This document shows positions 24,865-36,800 of a stretch of DNA of 64,000 nucleotides, one piece after another (within the stretch, counting starts at the first letter, position 1; every line of letters begins with the position of its first letter). Below the pieces are notes generated by a model that was not told the DNA's origin, made no database searches, and saw only the letters and a list, made by a program, of their open reading frames with translations. A program made the position numbers and the translations under genes. This stretch comes from Echinococcus granulosus (Eukaryota; Platyhelminthes; Cestoda; Cyclophyllidea; Taeniidae): positions 472,336 to 536,335 of the forward strand of contig NW_020170421.1 of NCBI RefSeq assembly GCF_000524195.1. Direction: 5' to 3'.

Positions 24865-27800
24865 ATGGGATCTCGTGACGATAAACAGCCCGCTAAGTTC
24901 TCTGACCTTCTAACGGTTTTTAATTTGGTATGCCTTTCTGTAGTTTGAATTTATAAGATAGTTCGACCCGGACCAAAGCGGGTTCTTGCATGAGACTGGA
25001 ATACTTGCGGCTTTAAAATCTCTAGGGTTCCACAAATCACACGGTGATCTTCGTCAAGCTTTAGAAAACTGCCAAGTTGATTTTTTACAAAAACGCATTA
25101 ACTTTAGAGAATTTAAAAGGGTAAAGTTTGAAACTCTTAACAGTTTTTAGTTGTATCAAGAATTTTGTAAGCAAGAAGCCTCTGGATCTGTTGATCCTCA
25201 GGCTGTACGGACTACTATTTATCAATATGGGTCCTCCATATCACCACAGGGTGATGATACTCTTCACAGTGTTAGTGAAGATGAACAAGTTGCATTCTGT
25301 GGATGGCTAGAAAGGTATGAAATTTAACAAATTATGCGCTATATTAGAAATCTATACGAAGATAAAATGTGCCAAGAGTACTTCCCTTTTAAGGAAAATG
25401 GAGACGATCTCTATGAAAAGTGCAGCGATGGATTTCTTTTGTGGTAATGAAAGCTCTAATTTTTGATTTATTCCCCTCACATATACTTTTGTGACTATAG
25501 GTAATATAAGCTTAGAAAGTTAATAGAACCCTTTTACATCCTACCAATGAAAAACCAAATCTCTTCCTTTAGCAAAATTATCAACTGTTCTGCACCTCAG
25601 ACGATTGATTTGCGGGCACTTCATCGTGGAAAACGACTGACAACTTACCAGGTGATGGAAAATATAACGCTGGCATTAAACAGTGCTCGTGCGATTGGGT
25701 GCAATGTTGTCAACATTGGAGCAGCAGACATAGTCGATGGGACTCGCCATTTATTACTAGGCCTATTATGGCAAATAATTAAGGCAAGTCGATTTAACCT
25801 AAAGAGTTTGTAATCCAAACATTTTTGGCAGCACCAAACCATAAGTCCAAAAGAAATATAATGAACGTCCTACTAAACATAAATCTTGAAAAAGTAAAAC
25901 TGGTATGCCAAAAGTTCTATTAGATGTATTAAGTTTAAACAATTTTAGGCAATAGTCTAAAACCATTTTTATATATCAGATAGTTAAAACAAGCCTCTTT
26001 ACTACATTTTGCTGTTAAGACTAAAATAACCCACTACATCTAGCAAAAGAAGGTTTTTATCGAAGCTATCAAAAAAACAGCCAAACAATTTACTTTTGCT
26101 GCATAGATTGGTTTGCTGCGTCAAATAAATGTGGTGGCGCACAGCGAATTAGTTGCTCTTTTGGATGAAGATGAGACAATAACGGAATTCGCAAAGCTTG
26201 CTCCCGAACAAATTTTGATGCGGTGGGTCAACTACCACCTCAAACGTGCTGATTGCGATGCAAGAATGGAAAACTTTACCATTGATGTAAAAGTGAGTAC
26301 ATGACTTTTACAATGCAGTGCTTTAAATACGTAGCTCACTACGTTCCATTTGCTAAGACAGTTCTTTTTCAGCAAGATGTAATCCTTCAGACCCCACTTC
26401 AATAAAAATTTTTGTCTCTAATAGTAAAAAATAGCCACAACTGATTTTGTTTCTATTTCAGTTTTACATTCCATTGTTTGTTGCTTAAGAAAAGGTGATA
26501 AACTTTAAAAACTTTTATCGGTAAAGATCTTAATCTTCCCACGCTTATGACACCCTGCGTTGTCTTGTAGAAGTTGGACTTTACTTTCATTACTCGATAA
26601 ACCGGCCCTGACAGTTTATACGAAAGTGCTTTCTTACACACTTTCGAGTTGTATCGTAAAGAGTAGTTAAATCTCAGTCTTAGTGGGATGGTGAACAATC
26701 TCGTTTACGGTCCATTGTACACGCACACACATACATACGTACAAAGCATGGTCGTCTGAGGATGAGGAGGTGCCTCCCATAGTAGTGTAGCGTGGGTGGT
26801 GAGTTGACCATTTGAGCATACTTTACAATACGCTCGTTTGCTTAATGGTAGAATCCAAAAACCATTCCTCATCACAAGTCGGGCAGTTAGTGAAGGAAAA
26901 ATCAGAAAAGCGTTGGGATTACATGGAGTTAGTAAAAAAAAATGAAGATTCAGATTGTTAAATTGGGGTGCTTATTAAATCTTTTAAAACCTAAGTGACA
27001 CCTATGCATTTTGCGTCTTTCACGACCTACCTAAGTGTAGAGCAATTGTTTTGGCATCACTCGCTATTAGAAGCAATTTAATAAGTCATGCTTTTGGGTA
27101 ATTGTTTCCGCTGTTGCATCTTCTTTAGACTGTATTCTATCTGTAGCAATGAAGCCGGTAAAATGCACAGCTACTGATATTATAAATCGCTAGCGCTAGG
27201 CTATCGAATATATATTCGTGGTGCTTTATGGATAAACCGTGAGCTTTGATACATGTAAGGCTTTTTAAGGCTTTTTACTGATGGTCTCATTCACAACTGT
27301 ATACATGCTTTCAGCTCTAAGGTAAGGCACTGCTTGTGTTGTGTGAAATACCCGTGCTGTTTTCTCTCCCAAATTCACTTTAGCAAGATATGTCTCAAGA
27401 TATGCAGCCAGGTTTGTTAAGGAACAAGAGTACTTTGGAACTCACAAATGCACATTGCAATGATTGAGATTAGGAACAAAAGATCAAATCAAAATTTAAA
27501 GTACCGAAATGATCAAAATAAACAGATGCCAGGAGTTATTGGGTTGCATGCAATAATTTAGAGGATATAGCTGATGAGTAAATCATACAAGAATATTTTT
27601 CTGCGAACCGGTCCTTGACCATTCATTTGCATGACACTCGGCTACCGTGACAGCCGAATAATCATTTCACCGTCGCATGCCTCTTTCTGCGTGACGCGTC
27701 TTTACGCGAGGCCAGCGATTGTTTGCATCGCATTAGCTACAAGGAGTTGGTTATCACAACCTTCGTGCAGACGCTATTAGCATAATGTAGTATATGATCA

Positions 27801-30800
27801 TCGTGATTATCAGTTTATGCATGTGTGCATGTTTGTCCGTTGAGGCCTACGCAATTATGCGACTGTAAGAGTTACTCTTCATTTGCCAAATTTTTGCCAA
27901 AAATGGGTCTAATTGCACTCTTAATCCAATTCTAGATCCCATTCTCGATGTAAAACAATTGTGCCGGCATCTGAGCTGTTCAGACATGTGTGCCATTGGT
28001 TTCACATCGCGACTTCCTACATTTTGGTCTGAGGTTATAATACGCATTCAAAATGCCTAAGTGGGAAGGTGGTAGAAACAACAAAAGATTACTTAGAGAG
28101 ATAAGGTTTTAACTTCACAAGCTGTGGAGCCATATTCTAGTCATGGATGTAAATGAAAGCCACTTTTAAATGTTTGACGGACTAGCTTGAAAAAGGATGT
28201 AAATTTGCCAACGGAGTACCACGGACTTACACCCGGTATTTTGACTTATCACTAAGAGAAGTCTAAACTCACCCCACATTTTTAAATGTCTGCCTAAAAA
28301 CTTAGGAAATTATTCAGTAACAGTGAATTAAGGGTAATATCTCTACGAATTTTCCAAAATTTTCACCACCTACTTTTTTAGCAGTAAATAGTGCGTTCAT
28401 TTGGTAAGAAAAATAAATTATATCTTGCCAAGAAGGATGCCTTTAGCGCTACAATGAGATCTCCAGACTCATGAGGGACTTTATTGATGGTGACCCTCGA
28501 AGTGTAGTCACAAGAATATAAAAATCTACTGAAAACCCGGGGCAATTCTTCAATATCTTTATAAATTTATCGCAAGACACAAGTCCTTGTTGAAGTATTC
28601 CATCATTTAGCCATCAGAGGCGGCATAATCCATTTGGCGCACACGCGTTCTACATTGAGAGGCAAAATTCTTATTTACTGCCATCTAAAAGTATAGCAAA
28701 TTAATTAATCGGTGGTTTTTAGGGCACCTGTTAGCCGACCCTCGAACAACCTATGGGTTAGTTGTAGATTTTATGTGCGCATGACGATTAAGGCAGCTAC
28801 TCATCACGCTCTTCAAATCGTTTATCATTTCAATCCGCACAGGACTGCGAGGTCTACGCCTACTTGCTAGAGCAAATTAGTCCACCGGAGAAAAAACCGT
28901 TCCTTCACTCCTCAAAGGTGAGCTCATTTTTAAAGCGGTCAAAACACCCGTTTCCGTCATAAGCTAAAATCTCCTAAGCAAATCCAAAAGTCCCCATTTA
29001 CACTGATCAAATGGTTTATCTTGCGCTACTAGTCAGTAGAATTGAAAGTGGTTATATTGTGTCAATTTATTACTAAGTAGTCAGGAGATAAAGGCGGTAG
29101 AAAATGCTGCACAAAATATATGACATTAGCGTGTTCGACAAAGGAGGCAAAGAATACGGACCATTAAAATTGCTAAAATACGTGTAGGCTCGATTCATGC
29201 CATAATTTAGAAGAGAATTAAAACAGATTAAAATGCATTTAAAATGACGGAAAAGTAACTTCCACCGGGAACCTCAAGTTCAAATTTCTCTCAAGGTGAC
29301 AAAATCTGTAATCATAAATGAATGCACCAAATGTTAAAACAAAATCTACATTTATAAATAAAAGCATATGGAGTCCATCAAGGTGTACATATGACTATAA
29401 ATTTTCATAGTAATATTTGAGCGTAGCAGCAGAATCCTACATGTCTTTGCAAAACAGGACACTTAATATTTAATTCTTCGTTATATTATTCTCCCATATG
29501 ATGCTTGGTTGATTACGTGTTTTCGATTAGCATAAATCTAGAAATTCATGAACAATTACGGGGTATTCTTTACCTAAAAGTTTGGTGAGGATCTTGTTAA
29601 CTGTAGGTAGCAGCTAAGTCAATTATCTGCGTGTTGAAATAAAACAACCTACTGACGAACTTAGGTAATTAATCTCCTTTCTCCAACGCAGGCCATTCTA
29701 GATGCAGTGGATTTAGTGCAACGCGCGGAGATGGTATTGCAAAATGCGGAAAAGCTCAACTGTCGGGTGTTCGTACAACCTAAGGACATTATTAATGGGT
29801 CTATGAAGCTGAACCTCGCCTTTCTAGCGAACCTCTTCAACACCAACCCCGCTCTCGAGCCTCCAACTCCACAACAGCCCGCACCTGTCATCGAGGAGAC
29901 TCGGGAGGAAAAGAGTGAGTTTTTTCTTCAGATCTTTTCCCGATTCTCTAGAATGTTTTTTTTGGTTTCTGGAGAGTCCTTACTCACATAGTTTGCAGTT
30001 CCATTCTGCTAAGGTGTTTCCACAACTGTGAATAGATTAGTCAAAAAGGAAGAATTTTTTGAATCATGATTAAGTTTAACTTAAATTATGATACAATTAA
30101 GATGTGTCAATACTTCCTAAATTTGATCCAATCTGACCGTTTAAACTTCAAAAACCCCTTTTAAGTTAGTACGGTCTCATTAGTCCTGAGGTTATTCCGA
30201 AACAAAATGCATTAAGAGGATTTCATAATTAATGTCATGCATAAATGCAGTTAAACATGAATTTTAGCCTTGAAAATAACAATTCCAAGTAGTAACAACA
30301 AGATTCCCACCAGCGTCACACATATCCTTATTGGTTGCATTCAACACCCTTTTAGTAAGGGTAAGATAATCCTGCTCTGAGGAGAAGTGATGGTATAACT
30401 TGAGGTAAAACAACTCCCTTATTTAGAGATTCTGATAACAAGAATATTGAGCACAATAAAAGTGCTTATTTAATGAACACCAGCAATCTTCTAAATGGAA
30501 TCATCCGCTTATCCTATTCCCTCCTGTCAAAATGATTACCTTGAGAGCATCAAACTTAAGTAGGAATAGGCTTCCCGTCATTTTCCTCCTTACTTATTGC
30601 TGGTAAGAGCACTTGGATAATATAAGGTAGTTAGAACATTCGCCAGCTAGTGCACGAAAGACATAAGTTTGTGGAAGTCAACATTCTCTTTGGGGAAAGA
30701 TCTATTGTGTTAGTGAATTCGGAAAGGCTGCTACGAAAGTTAGAAAAAACGTGTATCAAAAATTAGTACCTCTATGTTGAAGCGATGGATTCCGTAAGAT

Positions 30801-33800
30801 TTTGAAAACACAATAATGACCCATAGATTGAATATACAATCAAAATGAGAGTTAGACTTCTTTTTTACAAATTACGGTCTTCATGACTTTTGCCATAACG
30901 CGACACAAATGTATCAGCATGATTTATCTACAATTTTCGGTTTACCTCCTCCCTACATCCATTTTTATCCCACATAATGACAAACTAGGTAGGGTTTATT
31001 ATCCCTACCGCGAACCTTTCATCAGTCCACGTATTATCCTCTTTCCCAATGTGGGTAATTAAAAGCATTTTTGTGGACCACCAAAATTCAAAGTTGGCAG
31101 TCCAACTTCAGCGGTTGTTTTAAACGCGTGTTGACCTTTTCGGTTTTGGCATCCAACCGATATGTTTTAAGCAATCTGTGGTCGTAAAAAGGTATAAAGA
31201 TAGTAGTTTCTTGGTATTTGAACTCATCAACTTTTTAAAAGAGAAGAAAAAAAAACATCTGGTTTGAGGTTGGACTTAGTAAAAACTAAATTCGAGGCTT
31301 TCATAAACATAGCACGAAGCTCTTAGTCATTGAAAGGTCATATTCAAAAGGCTGGACTCCTTCTGATCAACCATACCAAGAGCTAAATGCCTTTTTTGAT
31401 ACTCATTTGCCATATCGTGATGCTAAATAGGAGCCAGGGATTTATCAAAGGTAGCCACCGAAACCCACCACACTACGCTTGAAAATCCACTGACTGAGCA
31501 GGCCTTTTGAGTCGCTTTGGTCCTTTTTATGCGCCCATAAAGGAATAGGCGATACAGACATATCACAATATCATCCATGGCGGAATACTTCATCAAGTAA
31601 GAAAAATTTAACGCTGGTAGATTCGCCATTTGTGACATTCTGCTGGCACACATAGCTAACTTATAACCAAGGTTCAAAATTTTTAAGTGTTATTCCCTAA
31701 TAAGCCAGACACCCAAATGCAATTTAAACTTGTTGTCCGATAAAGCGAACGCTCAATTTACTTAAACACAGTCCGGTGTTTCCGAGTATGATAGAGCATG
31801 AAATCCTTCAGAATAGCAGTTGGTAAAAGATTATTTAGACGGCTTGAAGAAGGAGGGATACGGAGGAAGAGGAGGTGTGAGAGAGAGAGTAACACGGTGT
31901 CCTTTTGTCTGGTTTCGTAGGCGAAGAAGAGCCTCAACCTCCCCCAAGTCGATGGGAGTGCCTGTTGGCGTGGCTTAAGGTCCTTCTGCCTCAGGCCCCC
32001 CAGGCGACTCGTGTGCCCCGCGCCTGGTTTCGCGCTAACTATGATCTCTTAGGGGGGAAGGACACCAAACTCACTGGCAAGTACCTTGCCGAGTGATCCC
32101 GTACACTTCCTCTCCACACAGCCTCGCCAATCCGTCTGCTTCCTTCTTCTCTCTTCTCCCTCCCTCCGTGTCTTACACATATGAGCTAATGGCTCTCGGG
32201 TCTAAAGAAATTGTCCCAGTTTTATAAACAATACAGTTCTTTTAATGAACCACTGAACTGGTGAGTGGAGGATTAGGGCATTTAAATGAACGCTCTTATT
32301 AAATAACGGGATAGTCTGAAGACCTCTAGTTATCGCTGAAAACGTTGCCAGGCGCATGAGTATAGGGGTAGCTGGAGAACTAGCAACACAGGCTGCTAAA
32401 ACGATCCATTTAACAGCACTTTCCGTTGCTGTACTAATCAGTCTCTTCTGCTTCGCTGACATTTTAAGACTGATCAGTCGTCTTTCCGGGTTGTTCATAG
32501 CTTCAAACACCATGTGGATGACTTAATAACCACGGAGTACTTTCAATTCATTAAATATGTCCCCGAGTCATCATTGGCTGTGAAGCAGAACTCAAGATTA
32601 AAATAACAACAAACAAGTCATTTGGATTCGTTAGCCCATTTATTGTGGGCCTCACCAGACTTAAGTATTCTCAAAGGAGATCCTTCTTCTATCATTTCTA
32701 CGTATATTGACCGGTCGGTCTACTTAGATGTGGGTTACTTCAAGCATCAGTGAAAGGGCCCACGTCCTTCCCAAGGATAGGACCTGTAGGGCAAATTTTT
32801 CAACTCAGGCCACTGTAATGCCTGGACTGTTCCCTTTTCGCGGGTAGATAAATTCTGTTGGAATTGTACAAAGGGACTCAAAAGCTGGAAGCGTGAATAG
32901 CGCGAATAGAAAACAAACTTGCGAAGTACAAGAAAAGAACAAAAGTAGGACAAAGTAGGATCCCACTTTCTACTCCAACAATGTTCTAACCAGATATTTG
33001 GGATAGAGAGGAAGTATGACAAAACAACCAGAAAAGAATTTTAGAGCAAAGTGGTTTTTATCACTGTTGTATTACAAACCATTAAAGAACCGTGGGAGGC
33101 ATCGATGAGCTGCCGGTTTTTAAGTAATGGTCGTTTCTATCTCCGGTGACTTTGAAGGCATCTGCACCATCTGCTGCCCGGAAATCAAATGGATCACAAA
33201 TAGTGACTCAGTAACCACCAAATCGTGATCACACATTCGCGGGTGATTAATGGCACGACACGAACCGATGGGAGTGAATGAACGCTGTATAAGTGTAATG
33301 CACCATAACTTCCCTAAAGACGAAAGAAGACATAATACTGAGGCAAGGTATGTACCGCTGAGAAGAGAAGAGCTCGGTGGGGCCACTGGGATGACCTAAG
33401 GGCCGTGCCACCCAGCGGGCCCAAAATTGCAGAGCCTTAAGTGCCACGGAGCCAGAAGAAAGGGGTAAATAAGTAAGCAAAGTATTACACTACAGCAAAT
33501 TCAACGAACTGAAGCAGCCTTTTCTGGGGACAGGAAACTTTTAGTGTTTTCAATAACTCGAAGGGGCACCCATAAAATCCACGAATCTGATGCTGCTTCG
33601 ATATACACGAAAGCAGGCATTGCATAAATTATTCATGATTCGATAAGCAAAGCGTTTTATGGCCTCTCCAATCTCATGATGCACGCAGGTCATATACTCT
33701 ACTTAACCCTATCGGAATAGTGAAATTTTTCGGTGAACATAATTAGACCCTTCTAACCGCTTACATTCCCTAAGCTTTGGCCTATTGTAAGCAGCCGTCA

Positions 33801-36800
33801 TGGATGCGATCGAAGGTGGGAGTAGATTCGCAGATGTGACTCACTTCCATCAGCAAAGTATGCTCTTCCGTAGTCAAGTAAATGCATTATCCACTGTCTC
33901 TTTGTACAACCCCATAAATCTAACAACATCCAGTCATTGCTTACTTACAGGCATTACACAACCCTGTCGCAACTGTCTACTGTCTACGATATTAATGTGA
34001 CTGTCACTGTGCATGCAGCTAAAATGTTTATTAGCATAGAAAAAAAAGCATTCGCCCTTAAATAACGCACATAAAACCACTTTACATGCAATTAAACTTT
34101 CCCTCTTCCTCTTTTTTGTTGATCACAGAAAAAAAGGGTTCTTTCATTAGTGAAATTATGCTGTCAAAGTAGAGCAGGAGGCAATTCATTATGCAGATTT
34201 TTCCCCTGCAAGGAGGCTCTCACAATTCGACATAGATTAAATGGAAAAGAAGGGGAAGGAGAAGCAGAAGAAATAAGCCTTCATACTGAGGTCTCCTTCA
34301 TTATTCATTTTGTAATCAAGCTACACTAAAATATTCGCGGGAGAGAATGACCTTGAATGTAACTGAAGTCTAAAAGTTTGGCATTCATATTAAAAAGCGA
34401 GAATTAACATCTTTGTTGGATTTCTGGATTCAAAATATTTCCAATTTTACCTCCAAGAAGTTATAAGACACGACACTCCACAGAAGTGAAGTAGCTGAAT
34501 GCAAGAGTTCACTTCGATATGCTGCTTCCATGGCCAAAAGCTGCGCAATTTATGATTCGAACGCAATTTCTGCGCCACAATTTCGTGCGTGAATGCATTT
34601 TTACGTCTTTTAAGTCAGCTATGCTTTTAAAATGAGTGGGAGTGCCTATTCACTCGTAGCCACTCGGCTGAGGCGAGAATTTGCCGTATTTGCATTGACC
34701 CCAAGAGAGTTTGGTTTCTTCCTCATTGCATGCAATTCTCGAAAATCCCACAGCATTCGTTCACCTGCCTTATCGGTATCAGCATCAAATTCGTTGCCTC
34801 GAACGTTCGTAGGCTCGTTGGTTTGTTGTTCATTCGTCTACGCGCACGCCTCACATAGAAGCCGTTATCTGATGAACGCAAGGCCGAGGTGAGGCAATAA
34901 AACATTCTTACACACTTCTGCTCCTATGGGGGCAAGACAGACGACCACATGGAGCGTTGATCCAGCCAAACAACTGGTTAGTGGTTGAACGACGTGTAGA
35001 GTCTAGCCCTAGCTCTAGTTAGTTAATCAACAGCTAATAAAGTCCCATTAAGTGAAGTCGGACATGTGATAAGCCTCCCCAAAGCCAAATGTGCTGTCAC
35101 TTGTGAGACCTAAGGGTTGAGGGCGCCCAATCATTCTCATCAGCCAAAACGCACGATGAGGACAGGCCATTTAATAGAACTGAAGAACACTCCATGTAGG
35201 AGACTGCGTTGGTTGTAGTTCTAATAATGCAGTGGTTTCATAAGGGCCGAGTGAACAAGCCAACCAGACGGCACAGTAATAATGAAAACAATTACGCCAG
35301 TATGAGTGATGGTGGCAACAATAGCTAAAGAAGGAGGAATAAAGGGTCGAAAACCACGCAAAGATGAGTGCCAGTTACTAGTAATTGTTTATGCAGATGT
35401 TGAACTTCTAAGAAACTCATAAAACGACTGTTGCCTTTGATTATCTTCCCTTTGTGGAGCACGGACCCTGTCAAAAGAAGTGGGTATGATAACACAAGTC
35501 CCACTTAATTTTTCTAATCGTAGCACCTTAATTGAACTCAAAATCCTGGTGTACTCAAGCAATCATACGCAACCAATGCATTCATACGTGTCAGCAACTT
35601 ATAAACTTAGGCACATAAATTAAGGATATACTACTAAATCATATGGAGTTTGTTTAAGTGGCACTGGCAAAAAGTGAAAATAAACCTTTATTCATACCAT
35701 GTTGGTACAGACTGAAATAATATGAAACCTTTCTAATAATCAGACCAAATTTTGTCTAAATAATTGTCAAAGGCAAAGCAAATTACAATTTGGCTCACTA
35801 CGTCATGCATACCACGTTTAAGGAGTGGTGGTAAAAAAGCGTTGCTTTCTTTTGGCTCATGAGATGTCATAAGCGTCCCCAAAGAAAGTACCAACTAAGC
35901 ACGCAATTAATTTAAGGGATTCTGATCTGTACTGTTTGTCTGGGTCTTAAAGTGGACATCTGAATAGAATTCCCGGAACAGGCGAAGGAAAAATGGGGAA
36001 ATAGTCCCCAAGTTTAATGCTAAAAACACTCACTTTGACTTCTCTTCATGCTTCACGATACCGTAAAGATTCTGCCAAGATAAATTGTTACTCGGGTGGC
36101 AAAATATGTTGTAGCATCGCGGATGGGAATGCGCGGCAGTAAAATAGGCAAGTGGTCTTTTTTCACTGGATGTGGCTTCTTTGTCTTTTTTTTCATGATA
36201 CACGAGGTAGAAGGAAAATGAATGAGTGGGTGAATGAATGGATGAATGAATGAGTAGTGAAAGCGCTAGATGGCAAGTTCCACCGAAGGTCCGCCTTTTG
36301 CCCTGCCTAACTGGAAAACGCAAATGTCGGTGCTGCTGACGCTACCACCGAGGGAATATCGTCAGCAGAAGTCCGGTGCAGTGCATTTCTCACCTGGAGA
36401 GACCACTTTAACTACAATTTGTAGTTAATTATTTAAAAGGGTTTAATAAACCTCCCATTTTTATCCCAATAGATCTCCACCCAAACCAGTATTTTAAGCA
36501 CCCCAAAGGAGTTAGCTTAGTTTAGTTTGAACAACTCCTCCAGTTACCAACTGCAAATAAATTAGCATTCCCAGTGTGAACAAGCATATAAATAGATATT
36601 CCTTGTTATTTAACTGCCACAGAATTTCCCTTATTGTCAAAATAGCCTGACAAGGAATATGTCGTGATCTTTTCCAAAATAACGAGTTTTGTTCCAGTCT
36701 CCATCTACTAAAACAGTTGCCTTTCCTGTTTGTAACCTCTTAATATGGTGGGTGGTGGGAATTGTCAAACTACTAGTATTCTGACTAATCACGTAAAACA

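Noticed and set aside
26825..26895. tRNA-Gly-like string (TTGCTTAATGGTAGAATCC)
   Set aside because: Resembles a D-arm but there is no T-arm with a GGTTCGA-type box and no acceptor-stem pairing.
29661..29891. Minus-strand 76-codon frame
   Set aside because: Shadow of plastin exon 8, which matches the plastin family on the plus strand.
35066..35890. Near-identical 21-bp direct repeats (ATGTGATAAGCCTCCCCAAAG type) about 800 bp apart, considered as LTRs
   Set aside because: Similarity does not extend beyond the short core, and no primer-binding site or purine tract was found.
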